A stretch of DNA of 64,000 bases from CAYWKU01 sp964459325 (GTDB lineage Bacteria; RBG-13-61-14; CAYWKU01). Location: the NCBI GenBank assembly GCA_964459325.1, contig CAYWKU010000014.1, forward strand, positions 16,093-80,092, given 5' to 3'. Below are positions 34,130 through 43,594 of the stretch, in pieces. The notes beneath the pieces were generated by a model. The model made no database searches. It saw only the letters and a program-made list of their open reading frames with translations, and was not told the DNA's origin. How positions within the stretch are numbered: position 1 is the first letter of the stretch; every line of letters begins with the position of its first letter. The translations under genes and the position numbers were made by a program.

Positions 34130-35353
34130 ATGCCTGTATTCGAGTATAAAGGCTGGGATGCTCAGGGAAAGCGCACCCAAGGCGTAATAGACGCCGACGG
34201 TCCCCAGGCAGCCAGGGTAAAACTCAAACGCGCCGGCATATACACTATCGAGCTTAATCAACGCAAGCTCGAGAAGGAAAAAACCTGGCAGCGTAAGTTA
34301 TCCCTGTCCCGCAAAAGCGGCGGCATAGGCCGGCGTGACGTAAGTCTTTCCACAAGGCAGCTGGCTACACTCATCGGCGGAGGGCTGCCGCTCATAACCG
34401 CCCTTAACGCACTTGTGGAGCAAGTGGAAAACGAGCGGCTGACGGCCGTTCTGTCCGATGTCAGAGAGAGAATCAACGAAGGCGCCAGCTTTGCCGACGC
34501 CATGGCGGCACATCCCACCGTATTCTCACCCCTTTACGTTAACATGATACGGGCCGGAGAAACTTCCGGAGCGCTGGAAGTTGTGTTGAACCGGCTGGCG
34601 GATTTTCTGGAAGGGCAGGAAGAACTTCGCGGCAAAATCATGTCCGCCCTTATCTACCCGGCGATTATGCTGGCGGTGGGGATAATCGTGGTGCTTTTCA
34701 TGGTGGGTTACGTTATTCCGCAAGTTCAGGTGATTTTCGAGGAAACTCAACAGGCGCTGCCGTTACCCACCACAATTCTGCTGGGTTTCACCGACTTTGT
34801 CCGCAGTTGGGGATGGCTGGCGGCATTGGGATTGATAGGGGCCATTTTCGGATTTCGCCACTACATAAAAACGGAAAAGGGCCGGAGAAAATGGGACAGT
34901 CTCCGTATTAACGCGCCCGTCTTCGGCAAGCTCCACCTGACCGTGGCTACCAGCAGGTTCGCCAGAACCCTCTCGACCCTTTTATCCAGCGGCGTTCCGC
35001 TGGTGCGAAGCCTGGATATAGTGGAGCACGTGATGGGCAATACCCTCCTGGCCGAAGCGGTGCAAAATTCCCGAAACGCCATAGCCGAAGGCGCGGACCT
35101 GGCTGCGCCGCTGAAGCAAAGTCAACTGTTCCCACCCATAGTGGTGCACATGGTGGCCGTGGGGGAAAAGACGGGCGAACTCGAGCAAATGCTCACTCAT
35201 GTAGCCGAGGCTTACGACACGGAGGTGGAGTTGCGGGTGAGGAGTCTGACCTCCATGCTGGAACCGGCCATGCTGATTATGATGGGCGCTGTTATAGGTT
35301 TCGTGGTGGTAAGCGTTCTGCTGCCCATATTCCAGATGACTCAGGGATTTTAG
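34130..35353 (+). CDS. gspF: Type II secretion inner-membrane protein GspF
   Basis: A 407-aa platform protein with the duplicated T2SSF domain (STRQLATLIGGGLPLITALN in the first half; FARTLSTLLSSGVPLVRSLD in the second) and three membrane helices (about 172-192, 220-242 and 373-397). It follows gspE by six bases. It ends the cluster: no pseudopilin (gspG-K) or gspL/M genes follow, so these must be elsewhere. Confidence 0.93.
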   Translation: MPVFEYKGWDAQGKRTQGVIDADGPQAARVKLKRAGIYTIELNQRKLEKEKTWQRKLSLSRKSGGIGRRDVSLSTRQLATLIGGGLPLITALNALVEQVENERLTAVLSDVRERINEGASFADAMAAHPTVFSPLYVNMIRAGETSGALEVVLNRLADFLEGQEELRGKIMSALIYPAIMLAVGIIVVLFMVGYVIPQVQVIFEETQQALPLPTTILLGFTDFVRSWGWLAALGLIGAIFGFRHYIKTEKGRRKWDSLRINAPVFGKLHLTVATSRFARTLSTLLSSGVPLVRSLDIVEHVMGNTLLAEAVQNSRNAIAEGADLAAPLKQSQLFPPIVVHMVAVGEKTGELEQMLTHVAEAYDTEVELRVRSLTSMLEPAMLIMMGAVIGFVVVSVLLPIFQMTQGF

Positions 35354-35383
35354 TCCGTGCGAAAAGGCTTGCCTGGCCGCGGT

Positions 35384-35989
35384 TTATTTTAAAACTTTTT
35401 TCTGCGCGCCGGCTTTCGGACGGAGGGACATGAGGTCGTCGGGCCAGAATATCTTTTCACCCGCCCTTCCCCATGAGCGCGCCATGAGGACAGTGCTGTT
35501 GTTACGCCTCTGAGCTGCGATTCCCCACAAGGTTACTTCCTCGGAAATGTATTGGACGATTGTCGCTCCGGGAGTTTGCATTGTCCACGCTTCGGTATTG
35601 ACCATGGATTTTTCCAAGCGCATTTGCCTCGGCTGATGACCCATTTTCAGTATTCGCGTCTTGCCGTAAATGTCCCTGCCCATTCGAAGGTTTCTTCTTA
35701 CATCATCGAACTCGAACCTGTGAACGGTTGTCCCCTTGCGGGGGCCTTTTTGGATGTAAGTCTGGTTCTCTATCTCGACGCCATCTTCATCGCGCTCCAC
35801 CACCTGCCTCCTCACCTGGAGCTTATCGTTAATGTGATAAAGTATCCAGTCTCCCTGCCGCATATCTTCCATGGCGGTCATTATCTGCTTTTGATAACGC
35901 TGCGGCACGGTATCTTCATAAACGCAAGACACCGTCGCGCAGGCGCACAAACAAATGACTGAAGCAAGTAAAAACCCGGAGCTTTTCAT
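35384..35989 (-). CDS. Putative lipoprotein or exported protein, unknown
   Basis: A 201-aa protein with an N-terminal export signal (MKSSGFLLASVICLCACATV) that holds several possible lipidation cysteines; a lipobox of the L-C-A-C or T-V-S-C type is plausible. The mature part seems all-beta with charged strands (DWILYHINDKLQVRRQVVER, GTTVHRFEFDDVRRNLRMG). I do not recognise a family. ATG 35989 overlaps the stop of the upstream gene as ATGA, so the two small exported proteins form a coupled pair. Convergent with gspF. Confidence 0.6.
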   Translation of the reverse strand: MKSSGFLLASVICLCACATVSCVYEDTVPQRYQKQIMTAMEDMRQGDWILYHINDKLQVRRQVVERDEDGVEIENQTYIQKGPRKGTTVHRFEFDDVRRNLRMGRDIYGKTRILKMGHQPRQMRLEKSMVNTEAWTMQTPGATIVQYISEEVTLWGIAAQRRNNSTVLMARSWGRAGEKIFWPDDLMSLRPKAGAQKKVLK

Positions 35990-36354
35990 TGTCCCAAGCA
36001 TTGTTTTCTGTATCTTTCCAACTCCGCTTCGTATTCTTTGGTATTCTTGTATGCTTTGCATTTCACAAAAACGCCCCATCTGAAGTTTGCGCCCCGCTCG
36101 TTACGTCGTTCGACGAGACCCTTCACCTCCTCCTCCACCCTTGCGTACTCACTTTCGCACTGTTCCGGAGAATCCGTGAGCAGGGTGTCCCTGAGCATGC
36201 AATCAGTATCGGTTTTACCCACCCATAGAAAGCTCGCATAAACGCCGGTTTCCCCCTCATCGGATGAATTATCCTCTTGCTCTGCCGCTACAAATGAACC
36301 AACTGCCAACAAAACGAAAAGGACCACCACGGAACGGGCAAGCGCTCGTTTCAT
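35986..36354 (-). CDS. Small periplasmic protein, unknown
   Basis: A 122-aa protein with a clear cleavable signal peptide (VVVLFVLLAVGSFVAA, cleavage after about residue 24). The mature part is acidic, then helical, and contains four cysteines (DCMLRD, QCES, KCKAY, QCLGQ), which could form two disulfides. AAGGAGGG precedes ATG 36354. No family recognised. Translationally coupled to the downstream lipoprotein-like gene. Confidence 0.6.
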   Translation of the reverse strand: MKRALARSVVVLFVLLAVGSFVAAEQEDNSSDEGETGVYASFLWVGKTDTDCMLRDTLLTDSPEQCESEYARVEEEVKGLVERRNERGANFRWGVFVKCKAYKNTKEYEAELERYRKQCLGQ

Positions 36355-36566
36355 CGGATTCCCTCCTTAGCAAGCCGACTAATTAACTTCAATTCAGGAG
36401 GATACTCGACCCAATCCCGCTCCACAACCCCGCATCCGAAACGTGGCCGGTCAAACGAGATGAAACCTCACCTCTTGCGGAAATCCATGTGCCCGTTTAA
36501 TATGCAAGTAACGGCAGGGGAAGCAAACAAATCCATCGGCAAAAAGCATAACAGGGGATTGTAAAA

Positions 36567-38720
36567 TTGAGAACTTCGGCGCTTTATTTTGTGTTGATTG
36601 CAGGGACCGTTTTGATTTCTTCCATCGCGGGTGCGGAGGAAAGGTTCCTGTGGACCAACCTGGATGTAGGCGGAAACGCTCTTCACGCGATAGACATCGA
36701 CGGCGACGCCGAACTGGATATATCCACCGGGAGAAAACTGGAAACGGTATTCGTGTCCGGAAAAACCGGCGAAATCGATGTCCCCGTAGACCATTACACA
36801 GACCAAATCCGCTTCGCCGATATGGATTTGGACAAAGAGCTTGACGTGGTACTGCTAACTACGCGTCGGATGGTAGTCGGCGGAGTAATAGCCATTAACT
36901 TCTCCTCCTTCGGCAACTGGGATACTCAAGCCAGATGGGATAAGAAACATCTGGAACTTTTCGCCGTTTACGATTTCAACATGGACAAACGCCCCGAAAT
37001 CATAGGAGCGGACAAGAAAAATTTGTTCATCATCGACCCCGCTTCGGGTGAATATACCATGTACGCCAACACCGGAACTATAACTTCAGCTTCCGTCGGC
37101 TATTTGACCGACCCGGATAACGCGCAAATAGTGGCATATCAATGGCAAAAAAACCCCAAAGGAAGATTCTCGTACAGAGATCAATGGACAGCCTTCAAAT
37201 ACAACCTCAAACTGTGCGTGATTGACCCGGCAAGCGGGGATATAATTTCCCGCTCCACCCCCGTCGGAGCACCTGTCCGGCAGCCGATTACAGCCGACCT
37301 GGCTCAAAGAGGCATTGACGACGCAATTTCAATCAGCGACACGGACGTGCTGATTATGCGAGACGGGAAAGTGCTGTCGAGATTCTCCCATAAGTTCGAC
37401 CTGACGTACGAGCACGAAGAGTTGATAAAGGATATGGAGCTGGACCTGTCCGTTGGCGCCATGGACGTCTCTGACAAGTTCACCGGCGGCGCCGTGGGCA
37501 ACTTCCACTCCAACCCCGGCCTGGAACTTGCGGTCACCACCTCCTACGGTTTTATGGTGGCGTTGAACGAAAACTGCAAAGTTCTCTGGTCAACGTGGGG
37601 AAAAACCGTAGGCGACCCCGTGATAGCCGACGTCAACGGGGACGGAGCGCAGGAAGTTATAGCCGTTACTTACGAAGGCTCGGTTAAAGCTTTGGACGGA
37701 CAGAGCGGCTCGGAATTATATTCCTTCAGTCCCAGTTTCGACGCGACGAGAGTAATTGTGGCCGATGCCAACTCGGACGGGAAGCTCGACATCATAGTAA
37801 GCGGCGCCCCCGGACTTTCCGCATGGACAATGGACGCGGTCGGAACCATCGAATGGGGCGTGCCCACCGGAGACGGTATGGGTACATGCAATTACGGACT
37901 GTCCCGGGAATACCTGAAAAGAATCGCCGACCCCGCGGCTTACAGCAATTATCCGTGGATAGTAAGAGGCATCGCCGGAGGTATAATACTGCTGCTGGGA
38001 CTTACGGGCTTCTTGCTGGTTCGCCATTATACCTCCATGAGAAGTACAATCGAGTCCGCAGAAGCCACCAGCGAGTTCGCAAAAATGGAAAAAGCCTATC
38101 TTAACAACACCGAATCTCCGGACACCATAATCCCTCTGGCAAGAGAATACGCCAGGAACAAATCACTGGGCATGCGGGCAATGGAGGTTTACCGGAAGGC
38201 GGCGAAAATAGCTCCCGACGATAAGGAAATTGTAGTAGCGGCGGCCAAAGCAATGGCCGGCAGAAAAATCGTCAGCCCGGAAACGGAGGAAATATTCCAG
38301 AAGGCTTTGAATCACGCCCCCGACGACCTTAAATTCATTGAAATACTTGCCCGTCTGTATGCCGAAAAAAATCGCGCCGACAGCATGGCCCTGCACATAT
38401 ATTACAAGTACTTCACCGCCGGCTCGTTCAACAGGGAGCTTGCCTTGACCATCGCCCGGGTCCTCAAGGAAGCCGGCTGCCAGGACAATTTCTCCGTTTG
38501 GCTTTTCCAGCAGGCGCTCACCATCAATACCGGCGACATGGAGATGCTCCTTACACTGCTCACGGCATTGAAAAATCAAAATCAACCCGACCAATATCTT
38601 CAATGGGCATCGAAGTATATATCCGACCCCCGCCTGACCGACGAAATGAGAAAAAGGATAGCCGGGGAACTCGAGGCCATGGGCAGGGGGGAGGACGCCG
38701 GCCGCTTCATGCCCCGCTGA
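36567..38720 (+). CDS. FG-GAP/VCBS-repeat protein with membrane helix and TPR tail
   Basis: A 717-aa protein with a signal peptide (about residues 1-23), then a repeat domain with at least five calcium-binding-like loops (DIDGDAELDI, DMDLDKELDV, DFNMDKRPEI, DVNGDGAQEV, DANSDGKLDI) typical of FG-GAP/VCBS beta-propellers. A membrane helix lies at about 465-488 and the C-terminal 200 residues look like TPR helices. The predicted topology is a periplasmic propeller joined to a cytoplasmic TPR. TTG 36567 is the only good start. The role is unknown; sensing or scaffolding is a guess. Confidence 0.7.
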   Translation: MRTSALYFVLIAGTVLISSIAGAEERFLWTNLDVGGNALHAIDIDGDAELDISTGRKLETVFVSGKTGEIDVPVDHYTDQIRFADMDLDKELDVVLLTTRRMVVGGVIAINFSSFGNWDTQARWDKKHLELFAVYDFNMDKRPEIIGADKKNLFIIDPASGEYTMYANTGTITSASVGYLTDPDNAQIVAYQWQKNPKGRFSYRDQWTAFKYNLKLCVIDPASGDIISRSTPVGAPVRQPITADLAQRGIDDAISISDTDVLIMRDGKVLSRFSHKFDLTYEHEELIKDMELDLSVGAMDVSDKFTGGAVGNFHSNPGLELAVTTSYGFMVALNENCKVLWSTWGKTVGDPVIADVNGDGAQEVIAVTYEGSVKALDGQSGSELYSFSPSFDATRVIVADANSDGKLDIIVSGAPGLSAWTMDAVGTIEWGVPTGDGMGTCNYGLSREYLKRIADPAAYSNYPWIVRGIAGGIILLLGLTGFLLVRHYTSMRSTIESAEATSEFAKMEKAYLNNTESPDTIIPLAREYARNKSLGMRAMEVYRKAAKIAPDDKEIVVAAAKAMAGRKIVSPETEEIFQKALNHAPDDLKFIEILARLYAEKNRADSMALHIYYKYFTAGSFNRELALTIARVLKEAGCQDNFSVWLFQQALTINTGDMEMLLTLLTALKNQNQPDQYLQWASKYISDPRLTDEMRKRIAGELEAMGRGEDAGRFMPR

Positions 38721-38763
38721 ATATATGATAACTTCTCCCGAAACTTGTTGAGGAAAGGTTGCA

Positions 38764-39759
38764 ATGCCCGAGTTCAGACAGAACTTCGCCTCCAAGGAAT
38801 GGGTCATCATAGCCACCGAGCGGGCCAAAAGACCCGGTGAATTTTCCTCCAACCGGGACCGCCGTCCCGAGCCGCCCTCACACGTGCCTGAATGCCCGTT
38901 CTGCGAAGGCAACGAAAATAAAACTCCCCCTCCAAAGCTGGTCATAGAAGACGACGAAAGCTGGAAAGTAAGAGTGGTGGCGAACAAGTTCGCCGCCGTT
39001 AACGAAAACCTGGACAGAACCATGCACAAGGAAGGCCTGTTCGTCAAAATCGACGGCTACGGAATAGCGGAGGTAGTGGTCGAAACCCCCGACCATTCAA
39101 AAACCATCGGAACCCTGAGCATGGAAGAAGTGTTTGACGTGTTACTCGCTTATAGGAGCCGTTACCAGAGCATAGCCGCCGACCCGAACGTGGCCCTCAT
39201 AAACATCTTCCGGAACCACGGCCCGAAGGCCGGTACCAGTCTGGAACACCCCCACTCGCAGATAATCGCCACCCCGATAGTGCCGCCTCACGTGAGGGAC
39301 CCGGTAATCAAGCTCATGAGAGCCTACGACACTTACGGCACTTGCATATACTGCGACATGCTGGAAGCGGAGCTTAAAGCCAAGGAAAGAGTTATCATGG
39401 AGACCCGGCATTTCGTGGCGCTCTCGCCATACGCGGCAAGGTCTCCCTTCGAGGTGCGAATTTACCCCAAGCGTCACTCGGCGGTATTCGGGAGCGTGAC
39501 CGACGCGGAACTGGAAGACCTCGCGGAAACACTGAGAGTGACCATGAAAAAAATATACGTGGGTCTGGACAACCCCGATTACAATTACATTATCCATTCC
39601 GCGCCCCTCGACCACTACGATTCCCGCTTTTTCCACTGGGCGATTATCATTGTGCCGCGACTTACCACCCCCGCAGGTTTCGAAATGGGCACCGGGATTT
39701 ACATTAACATCACTCTCCCGGAAAATTGCGCCGACTACCTGCGGGAAACGGAGGTATAA
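38764..39759 (+). CDS. galT: Galactose-1-phosphate uridylyltransferase
   Basis: A 331-aa GalT of the HIT superfamily, transferring UMP between UDP-glucose and galactose 1-phosphate. The catalytic HPHSQ motif is at residues 162-166. Zinc-type cysteines are seen in CPFC (44-47) and CIYC. Start ATG 38764 follows GAGGAAAGG. The next gene begins one base after the stop. No galK or galE is near, so it might also act on other sugar nucleotides. Confidence 0.9.
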   Translation: MPEFRQNFASKEWVIIATERAKRPGEFSSNRDRRPEPPSHVPECPFCEGNENKTPPPKLVIEDDESWKVRVVANKFAAVNENLDRTMHKEGLFVKIDGYGIAEVVVETPDHSKTIGTLSMEEVFDVLLAYRSRYQSIAADPNVALINIFRNHGPKAGTSLEHPHSQIIATPIVPPHVRDPVIKLMRAYDTYGTCIYCDMLEAELKAKERVIMETRHFVALSPYAARSPFEVRIYPKRHSAVFGSVTDAELEDLAETLRVTMKKIYVGLDNPDYNYIIHSAPLDHYDSRFFHWAIIIVPRLTTPAGFEMGTGIYINITLPENCADYLRETEV

Positions 39760-39760
39760 A

Positions 39761-40177
39761 GTGTCCGACCGGCTGCGCCCCATCGGGGTGCTCCACACCA
39801 ACCTGAAAACACTCGACCAGTGCCCCCGGCAGGGCTCGATAACCGATAACGAAGGAGAAGCCGAAATTTTTCCGGAATACGCCGAAGGACTTAAAGGCAT
39901 GGAGCGGCGGTCTCACGTGTGGTTACTATACCGATTCGACTCTTCAGAGCCGGTCTCCCTGCTCGTAAAGCCGCCTCACTCGAACAAACAAAGGGGCCTT
40001 TTCGCCACTCGCAGCCCTTACAGAATCAATCCCATAGGACTCACTCTGGTAAAAATAGCGCAAGTGAAAGAAAATCGAATAAAATTCATCGGAGCCGACA
40101 TGCTCGACGGCACCGCTCTACTGGACATAAAACCCTACTCTGAGGAGATAGACGGCCCGTGCGAGCAATCAAAGTAG
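39761..40177 (+). CDS. trmO: TrmO-like tRNA m6t6A37 methyltransferase (YaeB/TsaA family)
   Basis: A 138-aa protein similar to the beta-barrel domain of TrmO, which uses S-adenosylmethionine to methylate t6A37 of tRNA-Thr. Visible family segments are LRPIGVLHTN, CPRQGSI, the EIFPEYAEGLKGMERRSHVW strand-helix region, and the GLFATRSPYRINPIGLTLVK block with NPIGLT. The GTG start at 39761 follows the galT stop by one base. Only the N-terminal barrel is present, as in short family members. Confidence 0.85.
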   Translation: MSDRLRPIGVLHTNLKTLDQCPRQGSITDNEGEAEIFPEYAEGLKGMERRSHVWLLYRFDSSEPVSLLVKPPHSNKQRGLFATRSPYRINPIGLTLVKIAQVKENRIKFIGADMLDGTALLDIKPYSEEIDGPCEQSK

Positions 40178-40398
40178 CCTTAACACTCCTTTAAATGAGT
40201 ACTGAAACCTTTTTTTTGCGTACGAGCACGCATGACGTGACTTTAATTCCACAAAGACGGGTAAGCCCCTTGTCCGCACTTTTATTTCGGTGTTATTCTT
40301 TCCAATGCCAACTGCGGATAATTTAGTCGTTCTCGCCTTTCCGCCGTTTGTATTTTACCGTAGAACTCTAATCACTTACATAGAGAGGAGATAATCCA

Positions 40399-42120
40399 AT
40401 GACAAAAATGACCCCGTCGGAAGCGCTGGTAGAAACCCTGGTCGCCGAAGGAGTTCAGACGGTGTTCGGTATCGTGGGCAGCGCATACATGGACGCCCTA
40501 GACCTTTTCCCCGCCGCAGGTATCCGGTTCGTAAGCACCGCCCACGAGCAAGCCGCGGCCCACGCGGCGGACGGTCTCGCAAGGGTAACGGGCAGGCCGC
40601 AAGTATGCATCGCCCAGAACGGCCCCGGGGCCGCCAACTTCGTCAGCGCCATTACCGCTGCTTACTGGGCACACTCACCGGTTGTGGCGATAACTCCCGA
40701 AACCGGGAGCGTGGGAATAGGCACCGGTGGTTTCCAGGAACTTGACCAGATGCCATGGTTCCAGGCGTGCACCAAGTACCAGGTGCGCGTCAACAGGCCG
40801 GAGCGCATGGCCGAATTCGCTCGCAGATGTTTCTACGTCGCCAAAACCGAATGCGGCCCCACCCAACTCAATATCCCCCGGGATTACTTTTACGGGGAAA
40901 TAGATACCGACATTTTCAAAACCCCCGAAATTCAACACGGCGCCGGCGCCGAGGAACAGCTCGACAAGGCCGCGAAAATGCTCCTGGATGCCAAATATCC
41001 GGTAATCCTGGCCGGTGGCGGCGTTGCCCAGTCAAACGCCACGGAAGAAACCGAGTCGCTCTGCGAATACATGACCGCACCCGTGGTTAACACGTACCTC
41101 CATAACGACAGCTTCCCCACCGGCCACGACCTGAGCGTGGGGCCCATCGGGTACTGCGGCTCCAAGGCGGCCATGAGAACGCTCGCAAAGGCAGACGTTG
41201 TACTGACGCTGGGAACCCGATTGGGGCCGTTCGGCACCCTGCCGCAGTATGACATGAATTACTTTCCCGATAACGCCAAAATTGTCCAGGTGGACATCGA
41301 CCACCGGGTAATCGGCCTGAGCAAAAAGGTGGATTTGGGAATAGTCGCCGATGCCCGTCAGTTCGCCGGCAGGTTGCTGGAAAGAATCAAAGCCAAAGAC
41401 CCGGCGCGAAAACCCGACCGGGAGAAACTCGAAGAAATTCAAAAGGAAAAGGACACCTGGGCCGAGGAGCTCAACGGCTGGTCGAGCTCGAACGCAAAAC
41501 CCATGCACCCCCGTCGATTGCTCAAGGAACTGTCATCGGCGGTGCCGAAAGGCTCCCCCGTAACAACCGACGTGGGCAACACCTGCTCCATGTGTAACGC
41601 CTACTTCGGCGCCACCGGCCCGGGACAGTTTCTTGCTCCTCTCAGTTGGGGCAACTGCGGAATCGCTTACGGAGTGGCAATGGGCGCAAAGATGGGCAAC
41701 CCCTCAAAGCCGGTCTTTGCCCTCCAGGGCGACGGAGCTTACGGCATCAGCGGCCTGAGCGAAGTAATGACCGCCGTCAGGGAAGAAATACCGGTGATAG
41801 CGGTGGTGTTCAATAACAACCAGTGGGGCGCGGAAAAGAAGAACCAGATAGACTACTACGACGACAGATTCGTCGGCGCCAACCTGCAGAATCCCGACTT
41901 CGCACAACTGGCCCGGGACATGGGGGCGGAAGGATACCGCGTTGAAGAACCGGACCAGGTCGGGGACGCCGTGCAGGCGGCCTTGAAGTCCGGAAAACCC
42001 GCCGTCATAGACGCAATAATCGACGGCTCCGCCGAAGTGCTGGCCGAACCCTTCCGGCGGGACGCGCTCAAAAAACCCGTGCGTTATCTGGACAAATATA
42101 AACACCTGACCGTAAAGTAA
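40399..42120 (+). CDS. xsc: Sulfoacetaldehyde acetyltransferase
   Basis: A 573-aa thiamine-diphosphate enzyme. Glu50 in TAHEQAAAH is the usual ThDP-activating residue, and GDGAYGISG ... NNNQWG near 443-470 is the ThDP/Mg motif. Xsc-specific features separate it from acetolactate synthases: GFQELDQMPWF, WGAEKKNQIDYYDDRFVGAN and the end FRRDALKKPVRYLDKYKHL. Xsc cleaves sulfoacetaldehyde with phosphate to acetyl phosphate and sulfite in taurine/sulfonate degradation. GAGGAG lies before ATG 40399. ackA follows after 54 bp and would convert the acetyl phosphate to acetate with ATP gain. Confidence 0.88.
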   Translation: MTKMTPSEALVETLVAEGVQTVFGIVGSAYMDALDLFPAAGIRFVSTAHEQAAAHAADGLARVTGRPQVCIAQNGPGAANFVSAITAAYWAHSPVVAITPETGSVGIGTGGFQELDQMPWFQACTKYQVRVNRPERMAEFARRCFYVAKTECGPTQLNIPRDYFYGEIDTDIFKTPEIQHGAGAEEQLDKAAKMLLDAKYPVILAGGGVAQSNATEETESLCEYMTAPVVNTYLHNDSFPTGHDLSVGPIGYCGSKAAMRTLAKADVVLTLGTRLGPFGTLPQYDMNYFPDNAKIVQVDIDHRVIGLSKKVDLGIVADARQFAGRLLERIKAKDPARKPDREKLEEIQKEKDTWAEELNGWSSSNAKPMHPRRLLKELSSAVPKGSPVTTDVGNTCSMCNAYFGATGPGQFLAPLSWGNCGIAYGVAMGAKMGNPSKPVFALQGDGAYGISGLSEVMTAVREEIPVIAVVFNNNQWGAEKKNQIDYYDDRFVGANLQNPDFAQLARDMGAEGYRVEEPDQVGDAVQAALKSGKPAVIDAIIDGSAEVLAEPFRRDALKKPVRYLDKYKHLTVK

Positions 42121-42135
42121 TTGTCTATAATTGAA

Positions 42136-42160
42136 GCCCGGGGAGCGGTCAGGGTGTGAA
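42136..42160 (+). repeat. Fragment of the ~165-bp dispersed repeat
   Basis: This stretch between xsc and ackA (CCCGGGGAGCGGTCAGGGTG and the following TGAAA) matches the right end of the repeats at 1097-1260 (reverse) and 60706-60935. It lies just before the ribosome binding site of ackA. Confidence 0.5.
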
Positions 42161-42174
42161 ATAACGGAGCCTGA

Positions 42175-43383
42175 ATGAAAGTCCTCGTCCTCAACAGCGG
42201 CAGCTCCAGCTTGAAGTACAAAGTCCTGGAAATGCCCGATGAAACCGGCCTGGCTTCCGGCCGGGTGGAAAAAATCGGCGAGCCGGACGGTTGGGCCTTT
42301 CTCGTACATACCATGAAGGACGGTACGGGCTACGAATCCGACGTGGAAAGCCCTGACCACAAGGAAGCGCTGAAACGCGCCCTGGACGCCATATCCGACC
42401 CGGAAAAGGGTTGCATATCCGAGGTAAACGAAATCGGAGCAGTGGGGCATCGCGTCGTACACGGCAGGGACATATTCCACGGCCCGACCACGGTCACCGA
42501 TGAGGTGCTGGAGCGGATGAAGGAGCTGGTGGAACTGGCGCCTCTGCACATGCCCGCCAATATAGCCGGCATCGAGGCCTGCCTCGAGCTGCTACCCGGA
42601 GTACCGCAGATAGCTCACTTCGACACTTCATTCTACCGCACTATGCCCATGCATTCCTACTTGTACCCGGTACCCACGGAATGGCACGAAAAGTACGGCG
42701 TCCGGCGGTACGGTTTTCACGGAATATCCCACCAGTTCGTCACAATGGTAGCCTCGGAGCTTACGAATATTCCTCCCGAAAAGCTCAAGCTCATAAGCGC
42801 CCACCTGGGCAACGGCGCCAGCATTACCGCTTTCAAGGAAGGTGGAGTGCTGGACACCAGCATGGGCTTCACGCCCCTGGAAGGCCTGATGATGGGCACC
42901 CGCTGCGGATACCTCGACCCGGCGGTCATACCCTACATCGCCTCCAAAACCGGCGCGGCGGTCGCTGAAATCGAGCGCACCCTCAACAACGAAAGCGGCC
43001 TGGAGGCCGTCAGCGGCGTCGGAAGGGACATGCGCAAAATACTGGCCGCCAGAGCTGAAGGCAACGAAAAAGCGGAGTTGGCCTTCCGGATGTTTGTACA
43101 CACCCTCCGTAAATATATAGGGGCCTACTTCTTCGCCATGGGAGGCGCGGACGTGGTGGTGTTCACCGGCGGAATCGGTGAAAACTCGCCCGAGGTCAGG
43201 TGGGAGGCGCTGGAAAATCTCGAACACTGGGGAATCCGCATGGACAAAAAGAAAAACGAAGACGCCCTCGGCGGCGAACCCGCCTTCATAAACGACGAAT
43301 CTAGCACGGTAAAGCTGATGGTCATACCCACCAACGAAGAGCTGATGATAGCGAGGGAGACTTATAAATCAGTGGTAAAATAG
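42175..43383 (+). CDS. ackA: Acetate kinase
   Basis: A 402-aa ASKHA-family kinase that makes ATP from acetyl phosphate and ADP. LNSGSSSLKY at the N-terminus, GHRVVHG, HFDTSFYRTMP, HLGNGASITAF and the FTGGIGENS motif are typical, and the length is normal. CGGAG precedes ATG 42175. It directly follows xsc, which makes acetyl phosphate, so the two can work as a substrate-level phosphorylation module without phosphotransacetylase. Confidence 0.96.
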   Translation: MKVLVLNSGSSSLKYKVLEMPDETGLASGRVEKIGEPDGWAFLVHTMKDGTGYESDVESPDHKEALKRALDAISDPEKGCISEVNEIGAVGHRVVHGRDIFHGPTTVTDEVLERMKELVELAPLHMPANIAGIEACLELLPGVPQIAHFDTSFYRTMPMHSYLYPVPTEWHEKYGVRRYGFHGISHQFVTMVASELTNIPPEKLKLISAHLGNGASITAFKEGGVLDTSMGFTPLEGLMMGTRCGYLDPAVIPYIASKTGAAVAEIERTLNNESGLEAVSGVGRDMRKILAARAEGNEKAELAFRMFVHTLRKYIGAYFFAMGGADVVVFTGGIGENSPEVRWEALENLEHWGIRMDKKKNEDALGGEPAFINDESSTVKLMVIPTNEELMIARETYKSVVK

Positions 43384-43437
43384 TTACTTAAATTCATGGC
43401 TCAATGCATTGAACCGTTGATAGTTACTCAGCCCATT

Positions 43438-43549
43438 CCGCTTTCCTGAGGAGGAGCCCCGAAGGGGCGACATCTCGAAGGGAGCGGAATTGGCCGCCCT
43501 TCGAAACGTTACACCGTTGGCGTAACTCCTCAGGAAAGCGGCCAATTCC
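43438..43549. repeat. Nested inverted repeat between ackA and the convergent TPR gene
   Basis: A perfect 16-bp inverted repeat (CCGCTTTCCTGAGGAG at 43438-43453, its complement at 43526-43541) encloses a second one (GGAATTGGCCGC at 43486-43497, complement at 43538-43549), plus a CCCCGAAGGGG hairpin. It may fold as a large structured element and end transcription from both sides. No gene is apparent in it. Confidence 0.65.
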
Positions 43550-43594
43550 TTAATTAACAGTCACTTGAGCACATAAAAGGTTAAATAGAATCAA

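Noticed and set aside
40399..42120. Acetolactate synthase as identity, given ilvC in the window
   Set aside because: The motifs match sulfoacetaldehyde acetyltransferase, ilvC is 12 kb away, no small regulatory subunit gene follows, and ackA is adjacent.
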